From CAZVIK01 sp964627045 (GTDB lineage: Bacteria; Acidobacteriota; Terriglobia; Bryobacterales; Bryobacteraceae): a stretch of DNA of 6,649 bases. Shown here piece after piece: positions 1-5,700 of the stretch. The translations under genes and the position numbers were made by a program. The notes under the pieces were generated by a model. It did no database searches. It was not told the DNA's origin and saw only the letters and a program-made list of their open reading frames with translations. Numbering within the stretch: position 1 is the stretch's first letter; each line of letters starts with the position of its first letter. The stretch covers positions 1-6,649 of the forward strand of contig CAZVIK010000211.1 in assembly GCA_964627045.1 (NCBI GenBank), read 5' to 3'.

Positions 1-519
1 CAGCGGCATGCCGCCGGTCCATTTCCCCTTGCGCCGCGTCGCGGCGATCTTGTCGCGGGTGCGTTCGCTGATCATCTCCCGCTCGAACTGCGCGAACGAC
101 AGCAACACGTTGAGCATCAGCCTGCCCATCGACGTGCTGGTGTTGAACTGCTGCGTCACCGAGACGAACGACACCTTGTGCCGTTCCAGCACGTCCATGA
201 TCTTCGAGAAGTCGATCAGCGAGCGGCTGAGACGGTCCACCTTGTAGACCACGATGCAGTCAACCTTGCCCGCCTCGATGTCGGCTAGCAGGCGTTGGAG
301 CGCCGGGCGGTCCATGTTGCCGCCGGTGAAACCGCCGTCGTCGTAGTGGTCGGGCAGGCAGACCCAGCCCTCGGACTTCTGGCTGGCGATGTACGCCTCG
401 CCCGCGTCGCGCTGGGCGTCGAGGCTGTTGAACTCCTGCTCCAGGCCGTCCTCGGTGCTCTTGCGGGTGTAGACCGCGCACCGGAACGTGATGGGCGTGT
501 TGGCGGTGGTCCTACTCAT
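1..519 (-). CDS. Serine recombinase, N-terminal catalytic domain (3' part outside window)
   Basis: This is a resolvase/invertase-type serine site-specific recombinase, which cuts and rejoins DNA through a 5'-phosphoserine link. The frame runs 173 codons from ATG at 519 to the window edge without a stop, so the C-terminal part (normally a Recombinase domain and a zinc-ribbon/coiled-coil DNA-binding region in large members) is missing only because the window ends. The Y-T-R-K-S motif places the nucleophile at Ser21. The KVDRLSRS motif (residues 93-100) supplies the conserved active-site arginines. The helix with MGRLMLNVLLSFAQFERE (131-148) is typical of the dimer-interface region. The QEFNSLDAQR stretch (28-37) is typical of the family often found beside DUF2924 proteins. 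The start is supported by GGAG 6 nt upstream and by the 8-bp overlap with the preceding gene, suggesting translational coupling. Family assignment is firm; target site and substrate are unknown. Confidence 0.93.
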   Translation of the reverse strand, partial: MSRTTANTPITFRCAVYTRKSTEDGLEQEFNSLDAQRDAGEAYIASQKSEGWVCLPDHYDDGGFTGGNMDRPALQRLLADIEAGKVDCIVVYKVDRLSRSLIDFSKIMDVLERHKVSFVSVTQQFNTSTSMGRLMLNVLLSFAQFEREMISERTRDKIAATRRKGKWTGGMPL

Positions 520-1006
520 CGGCGACTCCGTTCTTGCCGGGCTTCAGGTTGAAGAAGTGGTAGCCGTTCCAGTGCGTGCCGGTGACGGCCCTGGCGACGG
601 CCGAGAGCGTGCGGTAGACCTCGCCCTCGTACTCAAAGCCCCGTGGTAGGACGCGGACGACGATCTCGCGGCCCTTGTACGGCCGCCGCAGGATCGCGCC
701 CGGCATCGGCAGGCGCGAGTCGTGGTCGAAGGCGACCGACGCCGTGGTGGTGATGGCGACCTGGTTGTCCTTGGGGGCGGTGGTTCGCAGGTCGGCGTCG
801 TTGGCCAGTTCATCGGCCCGCCGCCTGGCCCGTTCAGAAAGGTCGCCGCTGGCGTTGGCCTGGATGCGCCAGGCGATCCGCTTGCGCAGCCAGTCCTTGT
901 TGCCCGACCGCGTGGCCTCGCCGAAGACCTCGACGTGCTTGGCCCGCAGGTCCTTGACCGTCAACCGGCCCAGGGCGGCGACCTCTTTGGCGATGTTCGC
1001 ACTCAT
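512..1006 (-). CDS. DUF2924 family protein, partner of the serine recombinase
   Basis: This 164-aa basic protein matches the DUF2924 family, recognised from the L-R-A-K-H/Y-x-E-V-F-G-E pattern (residues 19-30), the K-D-W-L-R-K-R-I-A-W-R-I stretch (37-48), and a C-terminal P-G-A-I-L-x-R-x-Y-K-G-R...V-x-V-L...F-E-Y-E-G...Y-R-T-L-S-A-V-A-R-A-V-T-G-T-H-W-N-G-Y-x-F-F segment. The C-terminal half resembles a small compact domain of the kind used to contact DNA, but the family function is not established. Such proteins are commonly encoded directly upstream of serine recombinases, which is the arrangement here, so a helper role in recombination is a reasonable inference. The start has AAAGGAG with a 10-nt spacer (1017-1023, complement). 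Its stop overlaps the recombinase start. An overlapping minus-strand frame at 544-813 is a shadow. Confidence 0.88.
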   Translation of the reverse strand: MSANIAKEVAALGRLTVKDLRAKHVEVFGEATRSGNKDWLRKRIAWRIQANASGDLSERARRRADELANDADLRTTAPKDNQVAITTTASVAFDHDSRLPMPGAILRRPYKGREIVVRVLPRGFEYEGEVYRTLSAVARAVTGTHWNGYHFFNLKPGKNGVADE

Positions 1007-1039
1007 GTTTTTCGAGCTCCTTTCATGCGTTGCTCGTGG

Positions 1040-1255
1040 CTATCGAGCGAGCACATGAGGGCTCGTTTCGGCCCCCTCATCAAGTCCGTTTTGCCTCTGT
1101 TTCGCGGGATTTTCGGGGGTGCGAGAGGAACGCGAACCTGGCGATGATTGGCCCGTCTGGCGGAGGCGAAGCACGCCCCGGGCGAGGATGGCGGCGATCT
1201 CCTGGCGGCGCTCGTGCGGGGTCATCGCGGCCGGGTCTGCGATGGGTTCTTCCAT
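1040..1255 (-). CDS. Small 71-aa protein, first gene of the recombinase module
   Basis: This is a short acidic-to-basic protein of unknown function. Its core, T-P-H-E-R-R-Q-E-I-A-A-I-L-A-R-G-V-L-R-L-R (residues 12-32), is an amphipathic helical segment resembling the small hypothetical proteins often seen just upstream of DUF2924/recombinase pairs. The C-terminal half is low in hydrophobics and rich in S, R, P and N, and is probably disordered. The ATG at 1255 is preceded by a near-perfect AAGGAG with a 6-nt spacer (complement of 1262-1267), which is the best argument that it is a real gene. It lies 33 nt upstream of the DUF2924 gene on the same strand, consistent with one operon. The overlapping plus-strand frames (1030-1401, 1119-1376, 1148-1546) and the alternative minus frame (1080-1283) have no such start signal. 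The link to recombination is by position only. Confidence 0.72.
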   Translation of the reverse strand: MEEPIADPAAMTPHERRQEIAAILARGVLRLRQTGQSSPGSRSSRTPENPAKQRQNGLDEGAETSPHVLAR

Positions 1256-1428
1256 TGCGGGCTCCTTGCGGATGTGCCCACAACGGCCTTCGCCTGGCGA
1301 CCGGCTCGCTGTCTGGCTGGGTTGGTGCTCTTCGTCCTTCTCTTACTTACCCGGCGCGAGTTCGAAATGGCGGTAGGGTCCGAGACGAACGGGTCTGTTA
1401 ACTGGGCGAGGGCTGTTTACGAGAGAGT

Positions 1429-1454
1429 CCGAGAGTTCGGGGCGTTGCTCTCGG
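1429..1454. repeat. Hairpin-forming inverted repeat CCGAGAG/CTCTCGG
   Basis: A perfect 7-bp inverted repeat (1429-1435 with 1448-1454) has a 12-nt loop. It lies in the upstream region of the leftward recombinase operon. It lacks a T-run on either strand, so it is not an obvious terminator. It could be a leader hairpin, a regulator site, or chance in a GAGAG-rich stretch. Confidence 0.4.
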
Positions 1455-1570
1455 CGGGCGGGCGAGAACGTGTACGTTTACCGCCGCAACGTGGTGGAGG
1501 CGGGTTGAAACAGAGAGCGCGGCCCGCGTGGACGGGTGCGTCGTAACCCTTTGACGGCATAGAGATACGA

Positions 1571-1602
1571 AAACGCCCGGCCATTTTCATGGTCGGGCGT
1601 TT
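1571..1602 (+). terminator. Rho-independent-type terminator hairpin
   Basis: A 12-bp stem pairs AAACGCCCGGCC (1571-1582) with GGTCGGGCGTTT (1591-1602), with one G-U wobble, and closes an 8-nt A/T-rich loop (1583-1590). It has A residues on the 5' side (1570-1573) and a T-rich 3' side (TTTCTGTT) on the plus strand, as intrinsic terminators do. On the minus strand the tail is TTTTCG followed by mixed sequence, so the hairpin could stop transcription from both sides. No gene is seen ending just before it on either strand. It may insulate the two divergent units, mark the end of an unrecognised small RNA, or remain from a gene lost when the element inserted. Confidence 0.7.
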
Positions 1603-1610
1603 CTGTTAAC

Positions 1611-1640
1611 TCAACCAGCCGGATTAGTTCGACTGGTTGA
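1611..1640. repeat. Perfect 8-bp inverted repeat TCAACCAG/CTGGTTGA
   Basis: TCAACCAG (1611-1618) and CTGGTTGA (1633-1640) are exact inverted copies separated by 14 nt. The repeat starts 8 nt after the terminator stem. Possible roles are a second stem-loop of a tandem terminator or a protein-binding or recombination site. The sequence alone does not decide between these. Confidence 0.45.
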
Positions 1641-1709
1641 AAGAAGCTCCCCAAAGACAACCCTCCTCGGAACTGTCGCATGTCCCGTCCCGGCCGTCAA
1701 GCGATCCCG

Positions 1710-1740
1710 CCGAGCCATGGCCGAGCCATGGCCGACCATG
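1710..1740. repeat. Tandem 11-bp repeat CCGAGCCATGG with partial third copy
   Basis: CCGAGCCATGG occurs at 1710-1720 and again, directly abutting, at 1721-1731, followed by the related CCGACCATG (1732-1740). The unit includes the palindrome CCATGG. The exact duplication suggests slippage in non-coding DNA. Confidence 0.6.
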
Positions 1741-1808
1741 CACGACGTGTGGTATGACCGCGCCGCCGGTGTGATTGTCCTGCGGAAGACGGTTCGCCTG
1801 CCGATGAT

Positions 1809-1885
1809 CCGACCCAGTCGCCGACCCGGTCACCGACCAAGTCAACCGACCCAGTAGGCCCAAGTCGAGGCCCAAGAGGCCCAAG
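1809..1885. repeat. Degenerate 12-bp tandem repeats followed by GGCCCAAG repeats
   Basis: Four units of about 12 bp follow each other: CCGACCCAGTCG (1809-1820), CCGACCCGGTCA (1821-1832), CCGACCAAGTCA (1833-1844, then one extra A) and CCGACCCAGTAG (1846-1857). They run into three copies of GGCCCAAG at 1857, 1869 and 1878. The block ends about 35 bp before the BREX operon promoter. It may be an iteron-like binding array for a regulator, or a simple sequence expansion. It gives no sensible protein in any frame. Confidence 0.6.
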
Positions 1886-1919
1886 ACCGGCTTTCCCGCG
1901 ATCTTATTTCGGATCAGGA

Positions 1920-1947
1920 TTGACATGCGCCCTGCGGCATGTAAAAT
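1920..1947 (+). promoter_or_regulatory. Sigma-70-type promoter of the XRE-brxF-brxC operon
   Basis: TTGACA at 1920-1925 matches the -35 consensus exactly. TAAAAT at 1942-1947 matches five of six -10 positions. The 16-bp spacer is within the functional range. Transcription would start near 1954, just after the first possible ATG (1951) of the downstream frame, so translation from an ordinary leader must begin later, most likely at 1999. The -10 lies inside an inverted repeat, pointing to repression by a bound dimer. No other promoter is needed for the tightly packed genes downstream. Confidence 0.72.
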
Positions 1948-1964
1948 ATCATGTCGTTTTACAT
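1923..1964. promoter_or_regulatory. Putative operator: two inverted repeats overlapping the promoter
   Basis: ATGTAAAA (1939-1946) and TTTTACAT (1957-1964) form a perfect 8-bp inverted repeat with a 10-nt spacer, covering the -10 box and the predicted start of transcription. A second, interleaved repeat pairs ACATGC (1923-1928) with GCATGT (1937-1942) and covers the gap between -35 and -10. CATGT also recurs at 1938 and 1950. Dyads of this size are typical targets of dimeric XRE-family repressors, and the next gene encodes such a protein, so autoregulation is the simplest reading. This is inferred from position and symmetry; no binding is demonstrated. Confidence 0.6.
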
Positions 1965-1998
1965 ACTAAAGGAAACGGCAGAGGAAACAGTTTCCAGG

Positions 1999-2238
1999 AT
2001 GAAAACCTTGGACGAATCGGACATCTCGAAGCTCGTGAAGGAATTACGCGAACGGCTCCAGCTCACGCAGGAGCAGTTCGCCCAGAAGGTCGGCACGACC
2101 TACAGCACCGTGAACCACTGGGAGAACGGCAAGCGGATGCCGCAACCGTTCTTCGTCCGGCGCCTCCTTGAACTCAAGGACGAACTCGACAAGGGCTCGG
2201 ATCAAAAGAGCAATCCATTAACTCGGGAGGATGCGTAA
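1999..2238 (+). CDS. XRE-family HTH regulator at the head of the BREX operon
   Basis: This is a 79-aa DNA-binding protein with one helix-turn-helix of the Cro/C1 (XRE) type. The motif is L-T-Q-E-Q-F-A-Q-K-V-G...Y-S-T-V-N-H-W-E-N-G-K-R-M-P (about residues 22-48), where N-H-W-E-N-G-K is the classical end of the recognition helix region. It is preceded by a short helix (E-L-R-E-R-L) and followed by L-L-E-L-K-D-E-L, perhaps for dimerisation, and a polar tail. The frame is open from ATG 1951 (95 aa), but that codon lies before the predicted transcription start and has no Shine-Dalgarno, so I prefer ATG 1999. GAGG at 1981-1984 is rather distant from it (14 nt). brxF starts 2 nt after the stop. It probably represses the operon through the dyads at 1923-1964. 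It is not of the WYL-domain BrxR type. Confidence 0.85.
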   Translation: MKTLDESDISKLVKELRERLQLTQEQFAQKVGTTYSTVNHWENGKRMPQPFFVRRLLELKDELDKGSDQKSNPLTREDA

Positions 2239-2240
2239 CC

Positions 2241-2747
2241 ATGCCTCCTCTTCTATCTGAACGCATTGCAGAGAGCATGGCAACCGTCCAAGGCTGTTAT
2301 CACCGGCTTGTGGTTGTCGTCGGTCCGGGGCAATCCGGCAAGACGGCTGCGCTGCATGAAGTTCGTGACGCCAAGCATGTTCCCCTGATCAACGTCAATC
2401 TGGAGCTATCCAAACGGCTACTCGACCTGACCGAACGCCAGCGTTCTCTGCAAATACCGCGGCTGCTGGATGAGATTGTTGGGGAAGCCCAATGTGGCGA
2501 AGTGCTTCTCGACAACACCGAGATACTCTTCGACGTCCAACTGAAACAAGACCCTTTGCGGGTCTTTCAAGGACTGTCCAGAAACCGAACTATCGTCGTG
2601 TCTTGGAATGGTCGCATGAATGCCGAAAACCTTCTCTATGCGACGCCAGATCATCCCGAGTTCCGGCAGTATCCCTTGCGGGACATGACCATCGTTGAGG
2701 CTGAAGGTGCCAATCAATCCTGTCAGAACAAGGAGCAAACCAGATGA
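2241..2747 (+). CDS. brxF: BREX-3 system P-loop protein BrxF
   Basis: This 168-aa protein matches BrxF, the small ATPase that marks type 3 BREX phage-defence loci. A Walker A motif, G-P-G-Q-S-G-K-T, sits at residues 28-35 after a VVVV strand. A Walker B-like V-L-L-D-N-T-E is at 88-94, with D91 and E94 as candidate acidic residues. A strand ending in S-W-N-G (121-124) offers a sensor-like asparagine (N123). There is no signal peptide or membrane segment, so it is cytoplasmic. GGGAGG at 2225-2230, inside the end of the XRE gene, gives a 10-nt spacer to this ATG. The last 4 bp (ATGA) overlap the brxC start, implying coupled translation and stoichiometric production with BrxC. The biochemical role of BrxF is not established; ATP binding is read from the motifs. 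The position directly before a DUF6079-type brxC strongly supports the name. Confidence 0.86.
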   Translation: MPPLLSERIAESMATVQGCYHRLVVVVGPGQSGKTAALHEVRDAKHVPLINVNLELSKRLLDLTERQRSLQIPRLLDEIVGEAQCGEVLLDNTEILFDVQLKQDPLRVFQGLSRNRTIVVSWNGRMNAENLLYATPDHPEFRQYPLRDMTIVEAEGANQSCQNKEQTR

Positions 2748-5700
2748 AATACGGAGATCTGATTCAATTCGAACCCATCGAGACCGTGGTGCAGCTGCGC
2801 GATGCCGACAAGGCGAACGCTGCGCGTCAACTCGTAAGCACCTATGTCTTTTCCGAGGAAATGGCCGAGAAGCTGACGGGTGTCATCATCCCTCAGCTTC
2901 AGTTCGATCAACCGATGGACAACAAGGGTTTCTTGGTGGTCGGCAACTACGGCACAGGTAAATCGCACCTCATGTCCGTCATCTCCGCTATCGCCGAGAA
3001 CGCCGATCTGACCGCCCATTTGAATGACAAGGCCGTTGCCAAGGCTGCCGCCAGGATCGGCGGGCGTTTCAAGGTGGTGCGAACGGAGATCGGCGCGACC
3101 ACGATGTCGCTGCGAGACATTCTTGTGGCCGAGTTGGAGGAGCATCTGGCCGCCATGGGAGTGGACTACGAGTTCCCGTCAGCCGCCAAAGTCTCCAGCA
3201 GCAAGCGAGCGTTTGAAGAGATGATGTCTGCATTCCACAAGAAGCACCCCGATCAGGGACTGCTCCTCGTGGTGGACGAGTTGCTCGACTACCTTCGCAC
3301 GCGCAAGGATCAGGAGCTGATACTCGACCTGAATTTCCTCCGCGAGATCGGTGAAGTGTGCAAAGACCTGCGGTTCCGCTTCTTTGCTGGCGTCCAAGAA
3401 GCTATTTTCGACAGCCCGCGATTTTCTTTTGTCGCGGACAGCATTCGCCGTGTGAAGGACCGCTTCGACCAGGTACTGATTGCCCGCAAGGACGTGAAGT
3501 ACGTGGTGGCCGAGCGACTGCTCAAGAAGACGGCGGACCAACAGGCCAAAATCCGCGAGTATTTGACGCCGTTTACCCGGTTCTACGGGCGCATGAACGA
3601 GCGCATGGACGAGTTCGTGCGCCTTTTCCCGGTGCACCCGGATTACATCGACACATTCGAGCGCGTCACAGCCGTCGAGAAGCGCGAGGTGCTGAAGACC
3701 CTGTCGCTCGCGATGAAGAAGCTGTTGAACCAGGAAATCCCGCAGGACCGGCCCGCGCTGATCGCTTACGATAGTTACTGGACCACATTGCGGGAGAACC
3801 CCTCGTTCCGCGCCGTACCAGACATCAAGGCTGTCATTGATTGCAGTCAGGTGCTCGAGTCCAGGATTCAACAGGCATTCACGCGACCCGCCTACAAGCC
3901 GCTTGCTGTGCGCGTCATCCACGCGTTGTCCGTCCATCGTTTGACCACTCGGGATATCCATGCGCCGCTGGGTGCCACGGCTGAGGAACTACGCGACACC
4001 CTGTGCCTCTATCAGCCCGGCATCGAGGACTTGGGTGGCACGCCATCGGACGATTTGCTATCCCAGGTGGAGACCGTGCTCAAGGAAGTGCTCAAGACGG
4101 TGAGCGGGCAGTTCATCTCGTCCAACCCCGACAACCGCCAGTACTACCTCGATCTCAAGAAGACTGACGACTTCGACGCGCTCATTGAGAAGCGGGCTGA
4201 ATCTCTGGATTCCTCCCAGCTCGACCGCTACTACTACGAGGCGCTCAAGCGGGTCATGGAATGCACCGACCAGACCTACATCACCGGCTACAAAATCTGG
4301 CAGCACGAGATCGAGTGGCTGGAACGTAAGGCCGCTCGGCAGGGCTATTTGTTTTTCGGCGCGCCCAACGAGCGCTCCACCGCCGTTCCGCCGCGTGACT
4401 TCTACATCTATTTCATCCAGCCGTTCGATCCGCCGCACTTCAAAGACGAGAAGAAGCCGGACGAGCTGATGCTGAAACTGGCCAGCACCGATGACGCCTT
4501 CCGGGACGCGCTCAAGAAGTATGCGGCTGCGCTCGACTTGGCGTCCACGGCATCAGGGCATGCCAAGGCGACTTACGAGTCAAAATCATCAGGTTTCCTG
4601 CGGGATTTGGTTCTCTGGCTCCAGAAGAGCATGTCCACGGCCTTCGAGGTGACCCATCAGGGGCGCACCAAGTCCATCACCGAATGGGCCAAAGGGAAAT
4701 CCATCCGCGAACTTTCCGGCATCGCATCGCATGAGCGGATCAACTTCCGCGACCTCGTCAACGCGATCTCCGGGATCTGCCTCAGTCCTCATTTCCAGGA
4801 CCAAGCGCCGGACTATCCGGCCTTCTCGGTATTGATCACCAGCGCCAACCGGGCGCAGGCGGCGCAAGACGCCCTTCGCGCCATTGCCGGGCAGAGCCGC
4901 ACGAAGCAGGCCACGGCGGTTCTGGACGCATTGGAACTTCTCGATGGCGAACGGCTCGATTCCTACCGCTCGAAGTACACCAAGCACGTCCTTGAGATCG
5001 TCAAGAAGAAAGGGCATGGGCAGGTCGTCAACCGTTCTGAGCTGATTCACGATGTTCTTGGAATAGAGTACCTCGCCCCGGAATCGTTCCGCCTCGAACC
5101 GGAATGGGCGGTTGTCGTCCTGTCCGCTCTGGTTTACTCCGGCGATCTGGTGTTGGCCATTCCCGGCAAGAAGTTCGATGCCACCGGTCTTCCGCAACTA
5201 GCCGGGACCAGCGTTGACGAATTGGGCCAGTTCAAGCACGTCGAACGGCCCAAGGATTGGAATCTCCCGGCGCTCAAAGCCGTCTTTGAGCTGCTCGATC
5301 TCGCCCCGGGCATGGCTCAACTGGTTACTCAGGGGAGCGAAGAGCCGGTTCAACAGATGCTTTCGGCAGCCACAAACATGGTGAAGCGGCTCGTGCTTGT
5401 GGAACAGTCATTGCAGAGCGGCTTGGCCTTCTGGGGTCGCGGATTGCTCTCTGCCGAAGACATTCAGACGCGACGCACCCAACTCGGCGAGACAAAGACC
5501 TTCCTGGAATCGCTCCAGGCCTACACGTCACCCGGAAAGCTGAAGAATTTTCGCTTCGACACGCAAGAGGTCAACGGCCAACGCAAAGGAATCCAGGCGC
5601 TCGGCGAGATTGAGTCCTTGCAGGAACTATTGGCGGAACTGGGTGCGACGGCATCATACCTTTCCACCGCCGAGGCTATTCTCCCGGCCGAACATGGCTG

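Larger units (their letters stand above)
1256..1919. other. Divergent gene-poor spacer between recombinase module and BREX operon
   Basis: No convincing gene is seen here. Open frames in this stretch (for example 1148-1546 plus, 1478-1681 minus, 1624-1926 minus) lack ribosome binding sites and recognisable motifs. The minus frame at 1624-1926 is partly a translation of short repeats, giving low-complexity L/G and T/S/G runs. What can be seen is hairpins (1429-1454, 1571-1602, 1611-1640), tandem repeats (1710-1740, 1809-1885), and the 9-mer CTGTTAACT twice (1395-1403 and 1603-1611). A promoter for the leftward recombinase operon must lie somewhere between about 1270 and 1560, but I see no good -35/-10 pair. 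The left part (1256-1560) is rich in GGCG/GAGAG runs; the right part (1680-1900) is rich in short repeats. Confidence 0.6.

Noticed and set aside
1492..1509. On the minus strand, TTCAACCCGCCTCCACCA resembles the 3' end of a tmRNA or tRNA and could be an integration remnant.
   Set aside because: The T-stem does not pair and no matching acceptor 5' strand is seen, so the likeness is confined to the loop and the CCACCA end.
1395..1611. The 9-mer CTGTTAACT occurs at 1395-1403 and 1603-1611, suggestive of att or target-site repeats.
   Set aside because: Too short; flanking bases differ and no element lies neatly between the copies.
1478..1681. A 67-aa minus-strand open frame crossing the terminator hairpin.
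   Set aside because: It reads through a strong hairpin and has no start signal or recognisable motif.
1738..1857. A 39-aa plus-strand frame starting ATG at 1738.
   Set aside because: No Shine-Dalgarno, and its second half is translated from the 12-bp repeats.
1256..1920. Searched for a CRISPR array.
   Set aside because: The repeats are short, degenerate and abutting, without unique spacers.
1624..1926. A 100-aa minus-strand open frame over the spacer.
   Set aside because: Low-complexity translation of the repeats, no ribosome site, and it runs into the BREX promoter.
3179..3961. A 260-aa minus-strand open frame inside brxC.
   Set aside because: Antisense shadow of a GC-rich gene; the plus frame carries clear ATPase motifs.
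4589..5197. A 202-aa minus-strand open frame inside brxC.
   Set aside because: Antisense shadow without family motifs or a plausible start.
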